Shown here piece by piece: positions 5,697-10,936 of a DNA stretch of 10,936 bases; position 1 is the stretch's first letter; each line of letters opens with the position of its first letter. The position numbers were made by a program, and so were the translations under genes. The notes under the pieces were generated by a model. It was not told the origin of the DNA, made no database searches, and was given only the letters and a program-made list of their open reading frames with translations. This DNA comes from Stramenopiles sp. TOSAG23-2 (Eukaryota; Sar): NCBI GenBank assembly GCA_900128395.1, contig LT649975.1, forward strand, positions 1 through 10,936, given 5' to 3'.

Positions 5697-8600
5697 TTAA
5701 TGCTCACGATTACCATAATGGAAATCATCTAATCCAATTCCCATTGCTAGTAATTCATCTGGAACCCCACCATCACCTACATCATGAACTGCAGCATTAG
5801 CATGTTTGTCTAATAATTTTTCTTCATGATGTTTTTCCTTATGTTTCCTACGCTTTCCACTCTTTTTATGATGTGAATCTTTATGGCCTTTCTTCTTCGA
5901 CCGCATTTTACCATATCTCTTATGTTGCATTCGCACTGCATGTTTTCCAACATTATTTCCCATGAATTTAGCCTTTGCAAATCCTTTTTTCATTCTACCT
6001 AGTAAACCCTTTCTTTCTCCGGCCAGTGCACCTAAACGATCTAGTTCTTTTTGTATCAATCCTCGTACAGTCTCGTTAGTTGCCAATTGGACAGGAGTAT
6101 GCCCTTTATTATTCACTGCTGTCAATAAATGTCGTGATGTACCTTTTGCCACTTCATCGCTTGTCCGTATTAGCGATTTTAATAATGTTCCCCATCCTCT
6201 CCTAGCCGCCCAATGAATTGCTGTATCTCCTTGCGCATCTTTGAAGCGTACATTTGCACCATGTTTAATTAAAACTTCACATGCCTCCCGTTTTCCAGCC
6301 CTTGCAGCTTCAATAAGAGGAGTTGTATTGGATACGGATGTATCAATAGCATTTACATCCGCACCAAGAACGGTTAAAAATTCAATTACACGTATATTTC
6401 CCCACCAACTAGCCATGTGTAACAATGTACGACCCCATTCATCCTTATGATGACATCGTGACATTTTGCCTTCTAAAAGCTTTTTACTTCCATGTACTAA
6501 GAAAAATGCACGTACCATCTCTACATTACCAGCTTTACAAGCATCCCACACATCTCCATTATATTGTTTTAATCGCTCAGTAGCTTCTTTTCGTGCTTGA
6601 ATTTCCTCTTCCGTATCATCATCATCAGCATCTACTGCTGCTCTTGCTTTTTCACGTAGTCGCTTTCTTCTTTTTTCCTCTTTTTCTTTTAATCTTTTCC
6701 TTTCCGCATCACGTTTTTTTGCATCCTCAAATCGTTGCAACTCGATTTCTTGCTGACGTTTGACTTCCTCCTCCTGCTCTCTAATTTTTCTTTCCTCTTC
6801 TAATTTTTTTTGTAATGCCTCTTCTTTTGCTTTCATTTCAGCTTCCATCTGCGCTTGTTTTTTCTCCATTTCCTCGCGTTCTGCAGCTTCTTTTTCCCTA
6901 CGTTCTTCCAATTCAATTTCACGTCTTATCTCTGCTTCTTCCAATTCTTCAGGTGTTGCAAATTCATCAGCATTGAATCCTCCAGCCCATGCCTCTAAGT
7001 CTTTATGTGCTTCCTCTTGTGCCTTACGCATTGCCTCCATCTCTGCTTTCATTTTTTCCCTTTCTTCTTGTAAAAGTGCCTGTTTTCTCTCCGCTTCTTT
7101 CCCTGCAGCTATTTCAGCAGCAATACGTTCTTTGTCAAGTTGCTGCAACGCCTTCCTTTTTTCCTCCTCTTGTTTCTTCTTACGTTCATTTTCTCTACGC
7201 TCCTCCTCAATTTTTTTCCTCTGATTCACCTCTAATTCTAATTTTGCATTAGATTCAGCACGTGTGCGCTTACTTATTTCGTCACTAGCAATTTTCTCAG
7301 CGTTAACAACAGTTTCTTCTAAATCTGAAACTTTTTGAATGAATTTTTTTACCATATTCGGTTTTAAATCTTGTTCCCGTGTTGGTAATCTATCATATTT
7401 TTCTTGTGCGTTTATTAAAATATCAGCTGCTGTGCCTAGACACTTTTCGAGTTCCGCTACTTCCGGAAAAAGAAAACCATTTAAATTAGTATCAACGACT
7501 CCACCGGTAAACTCCATGACTTTAATTGCTTTAATACGCAACGTTAATGCAGTTAATTTTTTCATATATTCATCACGTTGTTTGGCTAATTGACCTGCTT
7601 CTGCATTTTTTTTTGCCAACATCTCACGAGCTTGACGTAATGCCTCCGCTTCTTCATATGTTTCTGTCATTTTCTGGGCTTTTTGTGCGCTAATATAAGC
7701 TTTGACTTTATACGGATCGTTGACATTAAAAATATCAGTCTCTCTTCCACGTGAAAGTAAATCCATCACTTGGTTATAATCAATAATTGTCCATGCATCC
7801 GCTGGATTTCCAGATGCTTGCTCAACTTTTGCAAGAAACGTATCTAATCCTTTCTTTACTTCACGTAATTCTCCCTCGATTTTCCATGCCTCCTCTTCTG
7901 ATATTTGGGCTTCTAATTCTGCTTCTAAATCATGGACATGGCCATGGACATTATATGTCTCTTTTCCTATTAAACCTTTTCCTGATTTTTTAGCGCTTTT
8001 CCACAATTCATCTACAAATTTAGTATATGTAAATTCTTGTTTTGTTCCATTTGGATTTGCTAAATTTACAAATTTTTCCAATTCTGATTTATTCATACCA
8101 CCTAGATTTTTCAAGACAGGTTGGATTTCTTTAATTGATAAGGAGCTACTATGATCACTATCTAATGAATAAAATGCATTCATAATGTCCTTTTTGGTTA
8201 TTCCATTTGTTTCTCTACGTATGATACGGGTAATTACTTTCGCTGCATCTTGGGATACGTGGGGTGGTGATGGGAAAGATTTTCCAGAGCGCATATTGTA
8301 ATAAGAGCAACGGGTGCCACCAAATATAATCCACTCATCGGCTGCAGATGTACGCAACGCATCCGCTGATCTATTATTCCTTGCTCGTTTGATATGATCC
8401 ATGATCTCTTTAGCAAGTGGATGGTCATATGTATTTTCATGCGTTGATTCGTGAAAATAATATGGATATCCTTGTTCATCGTGGTATATAACCCATCCAC
8501 TTGGTAACTCATCGCCATGTACTCTGTCAAGAAACTCCAAAACATGACGTATTAAATGACACTCACTTTTAGTTGGATCATTACCACCAATACGAACTCC

Positions 8601-9218
8601 AAGATACTTTGCAAGTTCAATAAACGATTCAGGTGTGTAAACAGCATCTTCTGCGTCTTTATTAGCTTTTTTACTTCCAGCATTTGCGACTACGACACTT
8701 TTCTCAGCTATCCGTCTAAAATCAGATAAGTGACCTTTCGATTTTTTAAAATCTTCTGCGTGACTTATTGACCCTCTACGCACTACTCCTCGATCTGCTA
8801 ATGCTGGTTTTGATTTTAATTTCTTTTGCTCCTTTGCGGCGCGTACTTTGGACCGAGACGCCATTCCTACGACACTACGGCCTTCTGCTTCATCTTGTTT
8901 GCGTTGTTTTTCATATTGCGATTTGAAATATTTAAGAGTTGGTGATTCCCACGTTGCCTCGTTTGTTTTATTATTTACATAATACCAAGCACTATGACTA
9001 TTATCCCAACATTGCTCCCAGTTTGGTGGCAAAGCAGCGGTTAAATATTCCTCTGCGAGCCACATATATTGAGGTTCAAAAAATACATCTATTCCTAACT
9101 CGTTTCCAGCAGCTTGTACTTCATACAAACTTGCCGGTCTTCTACCAAATGCAATTGGTGCATGTCGTTCTTCCACATCAACAAAACCTAATTGCGATAC
9201 AGATCTTTTATATGCCAT
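5697..9218 (-). CDS. CEP164-like WW / EF-hand / coiled-coil / ankyrin protein
   Basis: One uninterrupted frame encodes 1173 residues. Residues 32-93 match the CEP164 N-terminal module: a helix (AAGNELGIDVFFEPQYMWLA) leading into a WW domain (PPNW at 64-67, Tyr79-Tyr80, Trp90, Pro93). A second such module lies at 198-267 (Leu-Pro-x-Gly-Trp242, Tyr253-Tyr254, Tyr264 instead of the second Trp, Pro267), and 294-319 looks like a degenerate third WW. An EF-hand follows, with loop DSDHSSSLSIKE (353-364) having Ca-binding residues at positions 1, 3 and 12. A Glu/Lys/Arg-rich coiled coil spans about 427-880, broken near 743-752. Ankyrin repeats cover about 887-1060 (TLLHMASWWGN, TPLIEAARAGK, TAIHWAARRGW, TPVQLA). 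The tail (1060-1130) is very basic with Lys/His runs. CEP164 acts at basal-body distal appendages in ciliogenesis, so a basal-body or flagellar role is likely here, but ankyrin repeats are not part of CEP164, so orthology is unproven. Confidence 0.85.
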   Translation of the reverse strand: MAYKRSVSQLGFVDVEERHAPIAFGRRPASLYEVQAAGNELGIDVFFEPQYMWLAEEYLTAALPPNWEQCWDNSHSAWYYVNNKTNEATWESPTLKYFKSQYEKQRKQDEAEGRSVVGMASRSKVRAAKEQKKLKSKPALADRGVVRRGSISHAEDFKKSKGHLSDFRRIAEKSVVVANAGSKKANKDAEDAVYTPESFIELAKYLGVRIGGNDPTKSECHLIRHVLEFLDRVHGDELPSGWVIYHDEQGYPYYFHESTHENTYDHPLAKEIMDHIKRARNNRSADALRTSAADEWIIFGGTRCSYYNMRSGKSFPSPPHVSQDAAKVITRIIRRETNGITKKDIMNAFYSLDSDHSSSLSIKEIQPVLKNLGGMNKSELEKFVNLANPNGTKQEFTYTKFVDELWKSAKKSGKGLIGKETYNVHGHVHDLEAELEAQISEEEAWKIEGELREVKKGLDTFLAKVEQASGNPADAWTIIDYNQVMDLLSRGRETDIFNVNDPYKVKAYISAQKAQKMTETYEEAEALRQAREMLAKKNAEAGQLAKQRDEYMKKLTALTLRIKAIKVMEFTGGVVDTNLNGFLFPEVAELEKCLGTAADILINAQEKYDRLPTREQDLKPNMVKKFIQKVSDLEETVVNAEKIASDEISKRTRAESNAKLELEVNQRKKIEEERRENERKKKQEEEKRKALQQLDKERIAAEIAAGKEAERKQALLQEEREKMKAEMEAMRKAQEEAHKDLEAWAGGFNADEFATPEELEEAEIRREIELEERREKEAAEREEMEKKQAQMEAEMKAKEEALQKKLEEERKIREQEEEVKRQQEIELQRFEDAKKRDAERKRLKEKEEKRRKRLREKARAAVDADDDDTEEEIQARKEATERLKQYNGDVWDACKAGNVEMVRAFFLVHGSKKLLEGKMSRCHHKDEWGRTLLHMASWWGNIRVIEFLTVLGADVNAIDTSVSNTTPLIEAARAGKREACEVLIKHGANVRFKDAQGDTAIHWAARRGWGTLLKSLIRTSDEVAKGTSRHLLTAVNNKGHTPVQLATNETVRGLIQKELDRLGALAGERKGLLGRMKKGFAKAKFMGNNVGKHAVRMQHKRYGKMRSKKKGHKDSHHKKSGKRRKHKEKHHEEKLLDKHANAAVHDVGDGGVPDELLAMGIGLDDFHYGNREH

Positions 9219-9546
9219 AATTTTTTTTGCTATTAATATATACTGTACTATTAATATTAATATTCTTTAATTCGCTATAATTAATTTATATATATATATA
9301 TATATATAGACAGACTCTTCTCTAGGTGTGTATATATATAATTTAAATCTTTATATATGTGTGTACGTATGTACACAAAAGATGGAACAATACTATATAT
9401 TTCGTCGTAGAAAATAAACTAATAAATACTTCGTTTCCTTTTGTATCCATTGTCCAATAGCAATATAATATATATTTTTTATTATTGTTTTTTTTTTATA
9501 CATTTATAAATAGATTTTTTTGTCAACGGCTTTTAAGAAGTGTTGT

Positions 9547-9562
9547 GGCTCATCGGCTCATC
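9547..9562. repeat. Tandem 8-bp repeat ggctcatc x2
   Basis: Two exact adjacent copies (9547-9554 and 9555-9562) lie in the only G+C-richer part of the divergent promoter region. They may be a duplicated transcription-factor site. The role is unknown. Confidence 0.8.
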
Positions 9563-9587
9563 TCCCAGATCTCTTTTTTTTATGATG

Positions 9588-9599
9588 ACTCGATCGAGT
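9588..9599. promoter_or_regulatory. Perfect 12-bp palindrome actcgatcgagt
   Basis: This exact inverted repeat without spacer is about 340 bp upstream of the SBDS-family ATG. It has the form of a site for a dimeric DNA-binding protein. It directly precedes the hairpin cluster at 9611-9665. Confidence 0.5.
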
Positions 9600-9610
9600 A
9601 TAGCTAGGAG

Positions 9611-9665
9611 CTACCACTGACTGGTGGTAGAGCTATTAATACTGATGTAGCTCTAGCTAGCTCTA
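9611..9665. repeat. Overlapping inverted repeats able to form alternative hairpins
   Basis: Hairpin A: ctaccac (9611-9617), a 6-base loop, gtggtag (9624-9630). Hairpin B: tagagcta (9628-9635), a 12-base loop, tagctcta (9648-9655). The two share 9628-9630, so they compete. The tagctcta arm is repeated exactly at 9658-9665, giving another possible partner. The arms pair perfectly as DNA or RNA. Whether this stretch is transcribed is unknown. Confidence 0.7.
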
Positions 9666-9782
9666 ATAGACTACCAAGTAATAGAAAATAGAAGATATTA
9701 TATTTTTTATAAACCAAACAAGACGAGAAAGGAATAAAGAATATGGTATAATATCTTGTTCTGTATATATTTTTCTCGAAAG

Positions 9783-9798
9783 CATATATCGATATATG
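9783..9798. repeat. Perfect 16-bp palindrome catatatcgatatatg
   Basis: The exact self-complementary sequence is centred on the CG at 9790-9791, about 135 bp upstream of the SBDS-family start. In a very AT-rich background a palindrome of this kind can arise by chance, so function is uncertain. Confidence 0.6.
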
Positions 9799-9827
9799 TA
9801 TATATATATATCAATATATTGTTACCG

Positions 9828-9910
9828 CTCTCTCACTCTGTTTCTCTCTTCCTTCGTACTTTTCTTCTCTTATTTATATCTATCCATCTGTCTCTCGTTG
9901 GTTTTGTTTT
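9828..9910 (+). promoter_or_regulatory. Pyrimidine-rich leader of the SBDS-family gene
   Basis: A long C/T-rich stretch (repeats of tctc, ttcttc, ctctc) lies just upstream of the start. The last bases before the ATG at 9934 are aaacag. Together these resemble either a pyrimidine-rich 5' UTR, as in translationally controlled ribosome-related genes, or a polypyrimidine tract plus CAG 3' splice site directly before the start codon. Confidence 0.45.
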
Positions 9911-9933
9911 GTATTTCACGTACATATAAACAG

Positions 9934-10719
9934 ATGTCGTCACTTGTATCCGGGAAAACGACGGTTGTAAAATATCAAAAACTAGAGATCATTTGTAATC
10001 AAGGCACTATCACATCATATAGAGATGGAAAATCTAGTTTAGACGACACAGTAGTAACTCAGGAAATTTTTAAAGATGCAAAAAAAGCTGATCGTGCAAG
10101 TGATGCTGATATAATGAAAGTGTTTCAACATAAAGATATGTCAAAAGCTTTAGATGAAATTATTAAAAAAGGTGATTTCCAATTATCAACAGCAGAGAGG
10201 AAAAAAAAGGTCGAAGAAATGAGGAAACAAATAGTGTATTACTTCCATAAAAACTATATGGATCCAAAGTCGAAATTGCCGCATCCTGTTACACGAATTG
10301 AAGCTGCTTTGAGTGATATTAAAGGATTACGGATCCATCCTGATGAACCAGTAGAACAACAAGCAAAAAACATTATGAAACAGTTAAGAGATATCATACC
10401 AATGAAATCTAATGCATTGGAAGGGACAATAGTAGTACCACATGCATTTTTAGGTCAATCACAAGGTATTATTCATAGCACGTGCAAAGTAACAAAGGAG
10501 GAATATACTGCTGTTGGTTGTAAAATGCGAGTTGCATTTGTTGCATCAGACCTTGAAAAATTATTAACTGATTTAAATCGCGTAGGGAAAGGTGAGATTA
10601 GTTTTGAGATTGATGGTGCTGGTATTGGCCAACAAGATGCAACAAATGAAGCAACTACTGCGAGAAAAGGTAAAAAGAAAGGAAAAGGTGGTAAAAAGAA
10701 AGGCAAAAAGAAGGGTTAA
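9934..10719 (+). CDS. SBDS/SDO1-family ribosome maturation protein
   Basis: The 261-residue product is close to the usual ~250 of the family. Residues 1-98 fit the N-terminal SBDS domain, ending in the diagnostic 'KKGDFQLSTAERKKKVEEMR' segment, equivalent to 'KGEVQVSDKER' in the human protein. The middle domain includes 'DPKSKLPHPVTRIEAAL', matching 'NPETKRPYTVILIERAM'. Residues about 160-228 fit the C-terminal domain. In the known pathway, SBDS works with the GTPase EFL1 to release the anti-association factor eIF6 from pre-60S subunits in the cytoplasm. The N-terminus is divergent (SGKTTVVKYQ), lacking the usual 'QVRLTNVAVVR' start, so it may be a lineage paralogue rather than the sole SBDS. 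A Lys/Gly tail (244-261) could bind RNA. The ATG at 9934 is chosen because the in-frame ATG at 9796 would add a hydrophobic translation of the pyrimidine-rich leader. Confidence 0.85.
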   Translation: MSSLVSGKTTVVKYQKLEIICNQGTITSYRDGKSSLDDTVVTQEIFKDAKKADRASDADIMKVFQHKDMSKALDEIIKKGDFQLSTAERKKKVEEMRKQIVYYFHKNYMDPKSKLPHPVTRIEAALSDIKGLRIHPDEPVEQQAKNIMKQLRDIIPMKSNALEGTIVVPHAFLGQSQGIIHSTCKVTKEEYTAVGCKMRVAFVASDLEKLLTDLNRVGKGEISFEIDGAGIGQQDATNEATTARKGKKKGKGGKKKGKKKG

Positions 10720-10936
10720 CATGAAGAGCAATTTTATTTGGAATGCTATATTACGTGTAATGTGAATTTTATTTGGAATGGTATATTATAAGTGTTATGT
10801 GTGTTTATTTTATGTGTGTGCATGTTGTAAACTGGTAAGATGTAAATAGGTCCAATTTTTTTATCATTTAACATTAAATATCATTACATCGCGCATATTT
10901 TTAATCAAATTTCATTAAAACTAACATTTTCAACCT
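10720..10936. other. 3' flank of the SBDS-family gene
   Basis: This A+T-rich region follows the TAA at 10717-10719, with tgtgt and tgtaaa elements that could take part in 3'-end formation. It contains a diverged 35-bp tandem repeat (10730-10788). No coding frame is evident up to the window end. Confidence 0.45.
10730..10788 (+). repeat. 35-bp tandem repeat in the 3' UTR region of the SBDS-family gene
   Basis: A 24-bp core, starting aattttatttggaatg, occurs at 10730-10753 and 10765-10788 with one mismatch (c at 10746 against g at 10781). The flanking bases are similar (cgtgtaatgtg against taagtgttatgtg), so the unit is about 35 bp. It is probably a local slippage duplication. Confidence 0.85.

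Larger units (their letters stand above)
9219..9933. promoter_or_regulatory. Divergent promoter region between the CEP164-like and SBDS-family genes
   Basis: This 715-bp spacer separates two divergently transcribed starts. It holds (TA)11 at 9287-9308, T-rich tracts, a G+C-richer island with palindromes and hairpins (about 9540-9670), a perfect 16-bp palindrome at 9783-9798, and a pyrimidine-rich leader (about 9828-9910) directly before the SBDS start. I found no tRNA or snRNA and no convincing protein. It may serve as a bidirectional promoter, with TATA-like elements too frequent to single one out. Confidence 0.6.

Noticed and set aside
6760-7252. Plus-strand open frames opposite the coiled coil of the CEP164-like gene
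   Set aside because: Their Ser/Phe/Cys-rich and Leu-rich sequences are the mirror of the Glu/Lys/Arg-rich coiled coil and show no domain.
9582-9645. Possible C/D box snoRNA (atgatga at 9582-9588, ctga at 9642-9645)
   Set aside because: The boxes match, but no terminal stem pairs across them and such short motifs are common by chance.
9796-9933. In-frame upstream ATG extending the SBDS-family protein by 46 residues
   Set aside because: The extension is a hydrophobic translation of the AT- and CT-rich leader, unlike any SBDS N-terminus. MSSLVSGKTT at 9934 is the natural start.
9219-9933. tRNA, U6-like or other pol III gene in the divergent spacer
   Set aside because: A T8 run follows a G+C-richer stretch, but I found no A/B boxes, cloverleaf or U6-type core on either strand.
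1-10936. CRISPR array, insertion sequence or prokaryotic operon
   Set aside because: No regularly spaced repeats with unique spacers, no transposase and no ribosome-binding sites. Gene content is eukaryotic.

Overview
The window looks like nuclear DNA of a small, probably flagellated protist. Coding sequences are long, intergenic DNA is very A+T-rich with (TA)n and (TG)n tracts, no operon signals are present, and the proteins are eukaryotic (CEP164-type WW modules, a kinesin-type motor fold, armadillo and ankyrin repeats, an SBDS-family ribosome maturation factor). TAA, TAG and TGA are all used as stops, so the standard code fits. No intron is certain. A stramenopile is my guess from the domain mix, but the sequence alone does not prove it.

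Layout: (i) 141-1468, minus strand: a secreted GH99-like/WbsX-type protein whose 3' end carries a perfect 143-bp tandem duplication that shifts the frame. (ii) 1881-3376, minus strand: an armadillo-repeat gene, split by a -1 frame change near 2624-2684 and apparently missing its 5' end. (iii) 3338-3514, plus strand: a short open tract that looks like the C-terminus of another protein, abutting the broken armadillo gene head to head. (iv) 3523-5628, plus strand: a kinesin-like protein whose nucleotide-binding motifs have decayed. (v) 5697-9218, minus strand: a 1173-residue protein with two CEP164-type WW modules, a third WW-like segment, an EF-hand, a long coiled coil, ankyrin repeats and a basic tail. 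(vi) 9219-9933: a 715-bp divergent promoter region with (TA)11, palindromes and overlapping hairpins. (vii) 9934-10719, plus strand: an SBDS-family protein with a Lys/Gly tail.

The armadillo, kinesin-like and CEP164-like proteins could all serve a microtubule or basal-body structure, but their clustering may be chance. The most notable observations are the 143-bp duplication, which contains AGGT and so could be removed by splicing to restore the ancestral reading frame (a possible newborn intron), and the probable pseudo-motor kinesin. The junction near 3376 looks like a rearrangement breakpoint or an assembly join.
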